Assembly (NCBI GenBank): GCA_021404525.1
Contig: JAAWWE010000005.1
Coordinates: forward strand, 62,001 to 126,000
Length of the DNA: 64,000 bases
Source of the DNA: Rhodobiaceae bacterium
GTDB lineage: Bacteria > Pseudomonadota > Alphaproteobacteria > Parvibaculales > Parvibaculaceae
Reading direction: 5' to 3'
In this document: positions 24,526 through 31,698 of the stretch, piece by piece
Numbering within the stretch: the first letter of the stretch is position 1
Layout of the letters: every line of letters starts with the position of its first letter
Notes under the pieces: generated by a model
Database searches by the model: none
Seen by the model: only the letters and a program-made list of their open reading frames with translations
Told to the model about the DNA's origin: nothing
Translations under genes and position numbers: made by a program

Positions 24526-24948
24526 TGAGGTGAACTCCTGCGCGTTGCCTGGCGTTTGCCTCAAGACTTACCGTTGGTCCCAAGGTTTGGCGTTGGCCTG
24601 AAAAATTGATGGTCTCACTCACCCGGCGAAAGCCCAGCGCGATGCACTGCGTCTATGTCTCTCCGGCTAAGGAAACCTGCTGTTTCTGGCGATTTTTGAG
24701 GTCGCCATCTTTGCGGTGCGGCAAACTAATCCGAGGTCTGTGGACTGTCAATTGGGAGAGGCTCGGCCAAACGTCGCGTCCGGCAAGCACATGAAACTAT
24801 TACTGTTTTTTACTTTGTAAGACGGGTGGTTTCAGTAAAAGACAAAGAACTTCTGAATATTACTTGGCGGTGGTAGATTTATGCACCTTTTGGGGCGACT
24901 CAAGCTACGGACATGTTCCGTCGTCGCTCCCGCTTCTGGGAGGATGCA
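24526..24948. other. Divergent intergenic region etfB / PAS gene
   Basis: About 420 bases separate the divergent etfB and PAS-protein genes. No convincing ORF, RNA or strong promoter hexamer pair could be recognised in it. It presumably carries the promoters of both genes; an AT-rich stretch around 24800-24885 is the likeliest place for the PAS-gene promoter. Confidence 0.4.
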
Positions 24949-25434
24949 ATGGGTGCTTTAGCGCATGATCTGGAAGGGGCTCTGTCGCCCCGCCTTGAAG
25001 AAGAGCTTCAGCGATTGCAGCCGGTTGATTACCGCCTGGCTGCCCTGCTTGTTGTCGGGGGCGGTGGCGAGCCGCATCAGATCGCCTATGCAACCAAGCA
25101 GTTTTGCGAGATGACCGGGTATGAGGGCCCTGATCTTGTCGGGCATCCGGTTGGCTGGCTTTCCGGCCCAGACACGGACCCGATTGCCTTGTCTGATTTC
25201 CAGGCCGCTCTCAACAGTGAAGAAGCGATCGAACTGGATATGCTTGCTTACACCAAGGCGGGTGTCCCCTTCTGGGGGCACCTCCAGGTTCAGCCAGTTA
25301 AGCGTAAGGATGGCGTGAGCGAAGGTTTTGCGATTTACCTCACCCATGCAGAGAAAACGCGCGCGAGCTATCTCAGTGAGGTCTGGCAGAAGATTGAAGA
25401 CGCCTGGTCGGATGACCGTCGGGACGCAGAGTAA
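24949..25434 (+). CDS. LOV-like PAS domain protein lacking the photoactive cysteine
   Basis: The 161-residue product is a single PAS domain with short helical flanks and no kinase, HTH or cyclase output domain. Residues 47-112 follow the LOV pattern: YATKQFCEMTGY, then GHPVGWLSGPDTDP (65-78) where LOV proteins have GxNCRFLQG, then LAYTKAGVPFWG. The photoactive cysteine position is V68 and the flavin-contacting asparagines appear replaced, so blue-light photochemistry is unlikely. An ATG at 24913 is possible, but GGGAGGA just before 24949 favours the shorter form. It may be a redox, ligand or protein-interaction sensor. Partner unknown. Confidence 0.78.
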   Translation: MGALAHDLEGALSPRLEEELQRLQPVDYRLAALLVVGGGGEPHQIAYATKQFCEMTGYEGPDLVGHPVGWLSGPDTDPIALSDFQAALNSEEAIELDMLAYTKAGVPFWGHLQVQPVKRKDGVSEGFAIYLTHAEKTRASYLSEVWQKIEDAWSDDRRDAE

Positions 25435-25467
25435 ACGCCCGCTAAGATGACAAGCTGTTTGTGCGCC

Positions 25468-26046
25468 CTATCGGTTCGCGCCGGGGGTCCAGAGTACATC
25501 TGCGCGTCCGTGATCATTGCACCAGCGGGCTACGACAAAGAGATAGTCTGACAGTCGGTTGAGGTATTTCAGCACTGCATCGCTCACCTTGCCAGGCTCT
25601 GCCTCGCCAAGGGCAACGCACAACCGCTCTGCCCGTCGTGAGACGGTCCTTGCGTGATGTAGATGGGCAGCGAGCGGGGATCCCCCTGGCAGGATGAATG
25701 AATTCAATGGTTCCAGATCGCCATTCAAGCGATCAATCTCGGCTTCGAGCCATTCAACCTGCGTGTCGGTCACGCGAAGTGGTTCATAGTCAAGCGCCTC
25801 ATCGCTCTCTGGAAAACAAAGGTCTGCACCAAGGTCGAAGAGATCGTTTTGAATGCGGCTGAGTGCGGTGTCGATCTCAGGCAGGTCGCCCGAATGAAGG
25901 CGCGCTAGGCCGAGTACCGAATTCACTTCATCGGTGGTGCCATAGGTTTCGACGCGGACGTCATGTTTGGCGACACGGTCACCAGTGCCAAGAGCTGTCG
26001 TTCCCTTGTCGCCGGTGCGGGTATAAATTTTGTTCAGAACAACCAT
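25468..26046 (-). CDS. Cob(I)yrinic acid a,c-diamide adenosyltransferase, PduO type
   Basis: PduO-type enzymes attach the 5'-deoxyadenosyl group to cob(I)alamin, making the cofactor used here by NrdJ and ethylmalonyl-CoA mutase. The 192-residue product shows KIYTRTGDKGTTALGTG (ATP-binding, residues 6-22), TYGTTDEVNS, the SRRAERLCVAL segment and NRLSDYLFVVARW. It begins at ATG 26046, only ten bases after a strong stem-loop. No cobalamin riboswitch is apparent. Location near etfBA is common in alphaproteobacteria as I recall it. Confidence 0.93.
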   Translation of the reverse strand: MVVLNKIYTRTGDKGTTALGTGDRVAKHDVRVETYGTTDEVNSVLGLARLHSGDLPEIDTALSRIQNDLFDLGADLCFPESDEALDYEPLRVTDTQVEWLEAEIDRLNGDLEPLNSFILPGGSPLAAHLHHARTVSRRAERLCVALGEAEPGKVSDAVLKYLNRLSDYLFVVARWCNDHGRADVLWTPGANR

Positions 26047-26055
26047 GAGGCTGTT

Positions 26056-26098
26056 CTAGAGCCTTTTTGGTTTTGGTTGAACCAAAACCAGGCTCTAG
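26056..26098. repeat. 43-base palindromic element next to cobalamin adenosyltransferase gene
   Basis: CTAGAGCC (26056-26063) pairs with GGCTCTAG (26091-26098), and inside them GGTTTTGGT (26069-26077) pairs with ACCAAAACC (26081-26089) across a three-base loop; only a five-T bulge opposes one A. The hairpin ends ten bases from the start codon of the minus-strand adenosyltransferase gene, so it may influence its translation. Such TCTAGAGC-flanked palindromes resemble dispersed intergenic elements of Hyphomicrobiales. Confidence 0.65.
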
Positions 26099-26112
26099 AT
26101 TTGAAATTTATT

Positions 26113-26167
26113 GCGTTTCCGCCATAGCGCCTTGGCGCTGAAGGCTGGCCATTTTGCTGGGAAACGC
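26113..26167. repeat. Dispersed intergenic palindrome, copy A
   Basis: Outer arms GCGTTTCC (26113-26120) and GGAAACGC (26160-26167) enclose an inner AGCGCC-TT-GGCGCT hairpin and the sequence GCCATTTTGCTGG. The right half and both outer arms recur at 46281-46324, so this is one of two copies of the same repeat family in the window. Confidence 0.6.
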
Positions 26168-26180
26168 TTGGCTGCATCAG

Positions 26181-26729
26181 TCACACCTTGCCATAGGGCA
26201 GCATGCGTTTGAGGACCGTGTCCTTTTGCACAAAATGGTGGTAAAGCGCAGCGCCCAAATGCAGCAGAACCAGCGCGATGAGGATCATGGCGTTGATTTC
26301 GTGCAATTCGTGGAAGATGCCGTAGAGGGTTTCGTTTGCGCCCATATTGACGTTGAACGCTCCGTAGGGTCGCACGTCGAAATCTGCATACATGGATTGG
26401 CCGAGCCCTAGCAGCGGCTGCAGGATCACGAAAAAATAAAGGCCGTGGTGGCTGAACTTTGAGGCCGTCACCTGCCATGCAGGCATGTGATCTGGTAGCG
26501 CAGGGGGTGGGTTTTTGCGGCGCCAGTAGAGCCGAATGAACATCAGAATAAAGACCGAGAGCCCTAAGCTTGAATGGATGACCAGTGTTTGCACTTTTTC
26601 ATCAAGTGGGAGATCACCTAGGGTCCACCCCGCGGTCAGCATAACGATCATCAGCAGGGCGACAATCCAATGGAGCGTTTTGGCCACGCCATCATATTTG
26701 GTTCTTGCGCTGGTGGTTTCTTCCGACAT
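26181..26729 (-). CDS. Cytochrome b561 family protein
   Basis: These four-helix inner-membrane proteins bind two b-type haems and pass electrons, for example from ubiquinol to superoxide or periplasmic acceptors. The 182-residue protein has four hydrophobic segments with paired histidines: TLHWIVALL (first helix), HSSLGLSVFILMFIRLYWR (second), SKFSHHGLYFFVILQPLLG (third) and HELHEINAMILIALVLLHLGAALYHHF (fourth). Length is typical of the short bacterial group. It stands alone, facing away from the lipoprotein gene by about 90 bases. Confidence 0.9.
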   Translation of the reverse strand: MSEETTSARTKYDGVAKTLHWIVALLMIVMLTAGWTLGDLPLDEKVQTLVIHSSLGLSVFILMFIRLYWRRKNPPPALPDHMPAWQVTASKFSHHGLYFFVILQPLLGLGQSMYADFDVRPYGAFNVNMGANETLYGIFHELHEINAMILIALVLLHLGAALYHHFVQKDTVLKRMLPYGKV

Positions 26730-26815
26730 CTGACCCTCCCATTTCCGATGTAGGAAACAGGATGATCACATACCCTTGTTCAAGCAAGGGTTTGTTGGCC
26801 AGTTTTTGTTTTGGA

Positions 26816-26992
26816 TCAGCAATTGCGATTGCCGCGGCAGAGTTCGCGATTGCTGGTTTCCCGCCCGTTCTTGTCATAGACGGTGCAGTTAGGCGCGGAG
26901 TCGCACCATCTTTCTGCGGCACGCTCCCGTGCTTGTTGTGTGCACCCTATCAACAGGCTGAGGAAAAGGAGGGGCAGAATGGTCGTACGCAT
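26816..26992 (-). CDS. Small cysteine-rich lipoprotein
   Basis: This 58-residue product begins MRTTILPLLFLSLLIGC, a signal sequence ending in the lipobox LIGC, and its mature part has four further cysteines (in WCDS, NCTVYD, ELCRG and NRNC), enough for two disulfides. I do not recognise the family. An AAGGA precedes the ATG, and the start overlaps the stop of the XRE regulator gene (TAATG), so it is the third gene of a DUF2975-XRE-lipoprotein operon. An upstream in-frame start at 27067 would lie in the XRE gene and is less likely. Confidence 0.68.
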   Translation of the reverse strand: MRTTILPLLFLSLLIGCTQQARERAAERWCDSAPNCTVYDKNGRETSNRELCRGNRNC

Positions 26993-27234
26993 TAGTCCTT
27001 CTTTCCGTTGGCTGTTGGATTTTCTTCGGCTTCGGGGACAAAGGTCAGAAGGTCGCCGGGTTGGCATTCGAGTGCATTGCAGAGGGCGGCGAGTGTTTCA
27101 AAGCGCACACCTTTTACTTTGCCGGATTTCAATAGTGACAAGTTTGCTTCGGTAATGCCGATGCGTGCCGCGAGCTCTTTTGACCGCATCTTTCTTTTGG
27201 CGAGCATGACATCAAGGGTCACGATTATGGGCAT
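26992..27234 (-). CDS. XRE/Cro-CI family transcriptional regulator (HTH_26)
   Basis: The 80-residue protein is essentially one helix-turn-helix domain: IIVTLDVMLAKRKMRSKELAARIGITEANLSLLKSGKVKGVRFETLAALCNALECQPGDLL, with the recognition helix around EANLSLLKSG. This type is usually encoded beside a DUF2975 membrane protein, as here, ten bases downstream of it. The pair is thought to be a membrane-linked regulatory unit, but signals and targets are unknown. Confidence 0.88.
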   Translation of the reverse strand: MPIIVTLDVMLAKRKMRSKELAARIGITEANLSLLKSGKVKGVRFETLAALCNALECQPGDLLTFVPEAEENPTANGKKD

Positions 27235-27244
27235 AAAGGACCGC

Positions 27245-27829
27245 CTAAACTATCTGCGCGTTTTCTTCTGCGAGCTTAACGGCTTCTGCCATGACCCAGG
27301 AGACAATGATGATGACGGCACCTACCACGGCAAGTCCAATATCGTCGCTGGACATGCTGACCGCTAACATTCTTTCTCCTGCGGGTTGATCAAATGACAA
27401 TAGAACAGAGAGGGCGGCATTGAACAGGATGTCCACTGGGACGACGGCAACAAGGGCCCATCCCATATTGCGGAAGCAGCGTACATTGGCGGGTTCAAAA
27501 AATTTTCCAATGGCATAGAGCGAAAAGAGCTTCTGCAGATTGTAGAGGGCGAAGAGCGTGATGGAGATCGGGAATAAGCTAAGGGTCGCCGCCGACCACC
27601 GTTCAAAGGACGTGAGTGGCCCGACCTCCTCACTGGTGAAGCCAAAATCCAGCTCATTTAGCTCAACAAACGCCCAAGCGAGCCATGCGGTGATGGGGAG
27701 CAGGCCCATTAACGCGATCATGAGCCACTTAAATCGATTGCTGATCCGCTTGATGCGTTCTGTTCGTTCGGTTGGCGCCACGGGTCTCACTCCTGTCCGA
27801 TTGCGGAAAGAGGGAGAACCATGACTCAA
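27245..27829 (-). CDS. DUF2975 domain-containing membrane protein
   Basis: The 194-residue product has four predicted transmembrane helices (about 36-58, 82-104, 120-145 and 163-184) and a short cytoplasmic N-terminus. It fits the DUF2975 family, whose genes commonly pair with small XRE regulators; the paired gene follows ten bases downstream. Function is unknown. It heads a three-gene operon with the regulator and the cysteine-rich lipoprotein. Confidence 0.82.
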   Translation of the reverse strand: MSHGSPSFRNRTGVRPVAPTERTERIKRISNRFKWLMIALMGLLPITAWLAWAFVELNELDFGFTSEEVGPLTSFERWSAATLSLFPISITLFALYNLQKLFSLYAIGKFFEPANVRCFRNMGWALVAVVPVDILFNAALSVLLSFDQPAGERMLAVSMSSDDIGLAVVGAVIIIVSWVMAEAVKLAEENAQIV

Positions 27830-27869
27830 AAATTATTGCAAAACAATAATTATTTTCTGTTTTATAAAG

Positions 27870-28757
27870 TCAGCTCATGGTTTTGCGCCAATCCGCAATC
27901 GCTGCGCCGATCTCATGGGGACTGTCTTCCTGAATGAAGTGGGACCCTTTGACGGTGACTTCCTGTTGGTTTTTCCAGCTCCGGCAAAATTCACGCTGCG
28001 CACCGATGAGGATCGCGCCGGGTTCGGCATTGATGAAGAGCTTTGGCAGGTCGTTCTCCGCCATCCAGTCTGCGTAGTCCTGTACGATCGCCACAACATC
28101 TTCCGGTTCACCGCCAAGTGGAATCTGTCTTGGCCAGGTAAGGGTCGGTCTGCGGTCTTCGCCTGCCTTGGCAAAAGGACGGCGATAGACTTCCATTTCA
28201 GGGTCGGTCAAACCGCGTAAAACGGAGCCCGGCAGAACTGTGTCCACGAAAATGTTTTTCTCCAGCACCATTTCTTCGCCTGCGGGTGAGCGAAACCCCT
28301 GGAACACAGCGGTTGCTTCTTTGCTCCACTCAGCCCATTCCATCGGTCGAACAATGCCTTCCATGTAGGCAATGCCTTTTACGGCTGAGCGATGGCGGTT
28401 CGCCCAATCAAAACCAAGCGCAGATCCCCAGTCATGAATGATGAGAGTGACGTTCTCCGTGACGCCGAGGGCCTCCAGAATACCGTCGAGATATTCCCTA
28501 TGTTCAACGAAGCGGTAGCTGTCAGGGCCCGGGTTATCCAGCTTTTCGCTATCGCCCATGCCGATAAGGTCTGGCGCGATACAGCGTCCCTGACTTTTGA
28601 GATGTGGCATGATGTTGCGCCAGAGATAAGACGATGTGGGGTTGCCGTGAAGAAAGACAATGGGATCGCCTTCGCCCATTTCCACATAGGTCATCTTCTT
28701 GCCCTTGACCATCACCGATTTTTTTGGGTGTTCTTCAACTGAGATGTCAGCGCTCAT
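27870..28757 (-). CDS. Haloalkane dehalogenase (HLD-II type)
   Basis: Haloalkane dehalogenases hydrolyse carbon-halogen bonds of aliphatic halides to alcohols and halide. The 295-residue alpha/beta hydrolase closely resembles LinB/DhaA: halide-stabilising N39 in [10 protein letters not shown], nucleophile D109 with W110 in [14 protein letters not shown], catalytic E133 in YMEGIVRP and H273 in [10 protein letters not shown]. The spacing of these residues is that of LinB shifted by one. Start 28757 is the first ATG that fits; the frame runs on to 28913 over the preceding gene. It is the last gene of a TetR, enoyl-CoA hydratase, dehalogenase operon. Confidence 0.93.
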   Translation of the reverse strand: MSADISVEEHPKKSVMVKGKKMTYVEMGEGDPIVFLHGNPTSSYLWRNIMPHLKSQGRCIAPDLIGMGDSEKLDNPGPDSYRFVEHREYLDGILEALGVTENVTLIIHDWGSALGFDWANRHRSAVKGIAYMEGIVRPMEWAEWSKEATAVFQGFRSPAGEEMVLEKNIFVDTVLPGSVLRGLTDPEMEVYRRPFAKAGEDRRPTLTWPRQIPLGGEPEDVVAIVQDYADWMAENDLPKLFINAEPGAILIGAQREFCRSWKNQQEVTVKGSHFIQEDSPHEIGAAIADWRKTMS

Positions 28758-28782
28758 TTGTTTGATCCTGTTCCTGTTGACG

Positions 28783-29580
28783 TCAGATGCCCGTAAAGTT
28801 TGGAGCACGTTTTTCCAGGAAAGCATTGATGCCTTCCTGACCGTCGGGAGATGCAGCTTGTGCTGCGATGGTGCGGCCTTCGAGTTCCATTTGCTTTTCG
28901 AGGCCGTTGTCAAAAGTCTCTGTCAGTAGATGCTTCACTTTGCCAAAGGCGCGGGTCGGACCGTTGGCGAGGGTGCGCGCAATTGCATCTGCTTCTGTCA
29001 TCAGATCATCGTCAGGGACGATGCGAGTCAGCAGGCCCCAGTCGAGCGCCTCTTCCGCGGAGAGCCTGCGATTGGTCAGCATGAGTTCCTGGGTGCGACG
29101 AAGGCCAATCAGGCGAGGCAGGAAATAGGTTGAGCTCCCGTCGGGTGTGAGCCCCGCGCCGGTATAGGCCATGGTGTATTTTGAACTTGCCGCCCCTAAG
29201 ACAATGTCGCCGATCATTGCGAGGCTGAGGCCACCACCGGCGGCCATACCATTCACAGCGACAATCACCGGCTTTTCCATTCTGGCGAGGCGCGAGACCG
29301 CAGCGTGAAGCATGGTCGCCATCTCAGAGAGGCCGTCACGAACTTTGTCTCCCAGTGCTGCAAAAGAATTTAGATCGCCGCCTGCACAGAACATCTTTCC
29401 ATTTCCGGTCAGGACCACCGCTCGGATTGACGGGTCGCCATCGCAGGCGGTTGTGGCCTGCAAAAGATCCTGCATCATTGCCAGGGTCATTCCGTTTGCG
29501 GCATCGGGTCGATTGAGACGGATGGTGGCCACACCATCACTTGTCGTGAGGGTAATGTTCTCAAAATTTGTCCCAGTCAT
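28783..29580 (-). CDS. Enoyl-CoA hydratase/isomerase family protein
   Basis: This 265-residue crotonase-fold enzyme acts on an acyl-CoA. The oxyanion-hole elements are [10 protein letters not shown] and [14 protein letters not shown]; the [18 protein letters not shown] segment carries an aspartate where typical hydratases have glutamate, resembling PaaG-type isomerases, so isomerase rather than hydratase activity is possible. The ATG at 29580 overlaps the TetR stop (ATGA); the longer frame to 29697 would lie inside that gene. It is cotranscribed with the upstream TetR gene and the downstream haloalkane dehalogenase, 25 bases away. Confidence 0.9.
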   Translation of the reverse strand: MTGTNFENITLTTSDGVATIRLNRPDAANGMTLAMMQDLLQATTACDGDPSIRAVVLTGNGKMFCAGGDLNSFAALGDKVRDGLSEMATMLHAAVSRLARMEKPVIVAVNGMAAGGGLSLAMIGDIVLGAASSKYTMAYTGAGLTPDGSSTYFLPRLIGLRRTQELMLTNRRLSAEEALDWGLLTRIVPDDDLMTEADAIARTLANGPTRAFGKVKHLLTETFDNGLEKQMELEGRTIAAQAASPDGQEGINAFLEKRAPNFTGI

Positions 29581-30167
29581 TCGCTCTCGCCTTTCGTTAT
29601 GTGGCGCTCCTCGCCATAGGCGCGCGCCGCCTTTAATAGTTCGTTGGAGAGCTTTGGGCTGTCGACCGCCCGAGCGAGCGCCATGCCGCCGACGCATAGT
29701 GAAAGCACGCCCATCGCCGTTTGTCTGGCGTCATCATGTTCGTCTTCCAGCAGCTCAACCAACCGATTGATGGAGATGCCGAGTTCGCCTTCAAAGACGG
29801 TGGGCAACTCGCCACCGGCTTGCGCGAATTCACGGGCCAGTGAGGCAAATGCACAGCCGTCTTCCGGCGTGTCGCGGTGTTTGGGGGTTAGATAGGTGCT
29901 CAAGAGATGGGCCAGGCGCTCCTCTGTCGACCTTTTGCGTGCGGACCCAATCCACTTTTCTCGATGATCAAAGGCTTCGTGAAAGGCAGCTTCAATGAGC
30001 GCATTCTTGTCTGCAAAATGGGCATAGAAAGCGCCGTGGGTAAGGCCCGCGGCTGCCATGACATCAGCGACTTTGAGACCGGCAATGCCCTTACGTCGGA
30101 TCAGCTTGCTGGCTGCGGCGACGATGCGCTGTCGGCTCTCCTCTTTTTCATCAGAGCGTTTTCCCAT
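29577..30167 (-). CDS. TetR/AcrR family regulator
   Basis: The 196-residue protein starts MGKRSDEKEESRQRIV and has a complete TetR N-terminal HTH, with GLTHGAFYAHFADKNALIEAAF as the recognition and following helices. The ligand domain is unassigned. The gene heads the operon with the enoyl-CoA hydratase and haloalkane dehalogenase and most likely represses it. A perfect-spaced inverted repeat at 30205-30230, 38 bases upstream of the start, is a good candidate operator. The frame extends to 30224 but the conserved start and the operator position favour 30167. Confidence 0.88.
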   Translation of the reverse strand: MGKRSDEKEESRQRIVAAASKLIRRKGIAGLKVADVMAAAGLTHGAFYAHFADKNALIEAAFHEAFDHREKWIGSARKRSTEERLAHLLSTYLTPKHRDTPEDGCAFASLAREFAQAGGELPTVFEGELGISINRLVELLEDEHDDARQTAMGVLSLCVGGMALARAVDSPKLSNELLKAARAYGEERHITKGESE

Positions 30168-30204
30168 AGAGCCAATCTTGCCCGGGCTCCAGCGTGGCGT
30201 CAAG

Positions 30205-30230
30205 TTTCGTATGATCATCATCATATGAAA
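30205..30230. promoter_or_regulatory. Candidate TetR operator upstream of the dehalogenase operon
   Basis: TTTCGTATGAT (30205-30215), a four-base spacer CATC and ATCATATGAAA (30220-30230) form an inverted repeat with 10 of 11 complementary positions. Its size and symmetry fit TetR-family operators. Just downstream on the minus strand is TTGACG-N17-CAAGAT, a weak promoter whose start point would be close to the TetR ATG. Confidence 0.55.
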
Positions 30231-30235
30231 TGGGA

Positions 30236-30261
30236 AAAGAAAACGGGGCCTCGGCCCCGTT
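30236..30261 (-). terminator. Rho-independent terminator after pagL-like gene
   Basis: On the minus strand AACGGGGCC (30261 to 30253), two bases, and GGCCCCGTT (30250 to 30242) form a nine-pair stem followed by TTCTTTT. It lies 22 bases past the stop of the minus-strand deacylase gene. Confidence 0.8.
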
Positions 30262-30282
30262 CCTTCACGTTTGTGCGCTAGA

Positions 30283-30825
30283 TCAGAATTGGTAGCCGTA
30301 TCTTACGCCTACATTGCTGATGCCTTCATTTTCTGAGCAAAGACCCGCGTTTGAAATATGTTCAAACGTGAGCATGACACGGTGTGCGTCTGTGACGTTG
30401 TAGCCAAGCGATGCAGACTCATGGAAGTTCCAGGTACATCCGAGTTCGTTGCTAACAGTTGAGAGGCCAGTCTCACCATCATGAAGCGCGAAGCCAAAGC
30501 TGCCCTCTACAAACATGGGGCCCCAGAAGTTGTAGTCCCAGGTAAGGCCTGTATAGATGAAGCTTGTCGCATCATCGTGCGTGGCAATGGTTGCACCGAT
30601 ATGTGGGCGAGGTGACCATGCCCATTCCAGCCACTCCGGACTGTCGAACAGAACTTCTACGTTAATGTCGACACCATCTTCCTGGGTGTCGTTCCGGAGG
30701 AGCGACATCTCGTGGTTGAGGACACCGATGCGGACTTCATTATCCGCTGCTTGGGCACCTGTTGCCACGCCAAAGGCGATAGCTGCGGACATAAGACCGG
30801 TCAAAAGTGTTGTTGTTATTTTCAC
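30283..30825 (-). CDS. PagL-like lipid A 3-O-deacylase (acyloxyacyl hydrolase)
   Basis: PagL is an eight-stranded outer-membrane barrel that removes an acyl chain from lipid A. The 180-residue product has a signal peptide ending ATGAQA-A, alternating beta-strand sequence, and at the C-terminus TFEHISNAGLC with ISNVGVRYGYQF, matching the PagL catalytic His-Ser segment EHxSNAG and the terminal aromatic residue of outer-membrane proteins. A GTG at 30825 starts right before the signal peptide and follows GGGGG; the frame reaches 30897, but that would add a polar N-terminus that spoils the signal peptide. Confidence 0.82.
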   Translation of the reverse strand: MKITTTLLTGLMSAAIAFGVATGAQAADNEVRIGVLNHEMSLLRNDTQEDGVDINVEVLFDSPEWLEWAWSPRPHIGATIATHDDATSFIYTGLTWDYNFWGPMFVEGSFGFALHDGETGLSTVSNELGCTWNFHESASLGYNVTDAHRVMLTFEHISNAGLCSENEGISNVGVRYGYQF

Positions 30826-30925
30826 TGGAACCCCCGTGAATGCGTACAAGCTTGGCTTTAACGCTGTTGCTTCTGTTTTTCTTGGTCCAAAGGACAATAT
30901 CGGCGAACTAATTTCAATGCGTAAA

Positions 30926-31450
30926 TTATAGGCGTTGGATCACTTCTTTCCCGTCCCATGCCGCACATCTCTCCCGAATTTTGCGGAAAAGTTGCCCTTT
31001 TGCACCACTGATCTCCGACAATTCGATGACGGTTCCAGGGTGGTCCTCTGCAGTGAAATAGACAAACCTGCCGTCAGGGCTGCCCGAATAGCCTGATTGT
31101 CCAACTTTGAGGCCGCGTGCTTCCGACTCGGCTAGGTCCTGATCGAAGTTTTCTGTCCAATAAGCCACATGTTGTAACCCTGTGTTCCCGCCTTTCACAA
31201 AGTCGCGATACATGGACGGGGCATCGTTGCGCTGTTGGATCAGCTCAATCTGAAGCGGGCCTGCGTTCGCGAGCGCGATTGAAACGTCAATTTCTGATGG
31301 GGTGCCGAGATATTGAAAATCCTTAATCGGCGCGCGTTCGAGGTAGAGCCAGGGGCCCACCCCCATAACGGTCGCCCAATAGTTCATCGCAGCTTCGATG
31401 TCGGGAACGACATAGCCATTTTGCCGAATGTCCCCGAAAAAGCGGCTCAT
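30926..31450 (-). CDS. VOC (glyoxalase/dioxygenase) superfamily protein
   Basis: The 174-residue protein starts with the VOC pattern QNGYVVPDIEAAMNYWATVMGVGPW and has a second half LQHVAYWTENFDQDLAESEARGLKV...FVYFTAEDHPGTVIELSE; the histidine in LQHVAYW and glutamate in IELSE are metal-ligand candidates. Such single proteins range over lyases, dioxygenases and epimerases, so no reaction is assigned. It follows the twin-membrane-helix gene by three bases on the same strand... more exactly, that gene lies immediately downstream of this gene's upstream edge, so the two may be cotranscribed. Confidence 0.8.
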   Translation of the reverse strand: MSRFFGDIRQNGYVVPDIEAAMNYWATVMGVGPWLYLERAPIKDFQYLGTPSEIDVSIALANAGPLQIELIQQRNDAPSMYRDFVKGGNTGLQHVAYWTENFDQDLAESEARGLKVGQSGYSGSPDGRFVYFTAEDHPGTVIELSEISGAKGQLFRKIRERCAAWDGKEVIQRL

Positions 31451-31453
31451 GGG

Positions 31454-31648
31454 TCAGTTGGACGAGATGTAAAAGGCGGTCATCACGACCACAATTGCCA
31501 CAAACTGAAGACCGACGCGCCAGCGCATGAGCGTTTGCGAGCGTCCGGCAGAGCCACCCCGCATCATGTTCCAGAGGCCGACCAGGAGAACCAAGACGAC
31601 AGCAACCAGCGAAATTGGGATGAGGAAGCTAAAGAATATTTCGATCAT
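31454..31648 (-). CDS. Twin-transmembrane (HIG1-like) small protein
   Basis: The 64-residue protein is two hydrophobic helices (about 3-25 and 44-62) joined by RGGSAGRSQTLMRWRVGLQ. The RGGS...LMRWRV loop matches small alphaproteobacterial twin-transmembrane proteins related to HIG1, which may modulate respiratory complexes. The stop lies three bases before the VOC gene start, suggesting cotranscription with it. In related genomes, as I recall, it often sits by the cobalamin adenosyltransferase gene; here it is about 6 kb away. Confidence 0.8.
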   Translation of the reverse strand: MIEIFFSFLIPISLVAVVLVLLVGLWNMMRGGSAGRSQTLMRWRVGLQFVAIVVVMTAFYISSN

Positions 31649-31698
31649 TCGGTTTTTCTAACCCTTCTTCGTGCTGATAACCACCCACGGCATGTGCG

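Noticed and set aside
24949..25434. LOV blue-light photoreceptor
   Set aside because: The cysteine needed for the flavin adduct is replaced by valine, so only LOV-like PAS was called.
31454..31648. Chance hydrophobic ORF
   Set aside because: Not rejected as a gene: the RGGS...LMRWRV loop is characteristic of a conserved twin-transmembrane family, so it was kept as a CDS.
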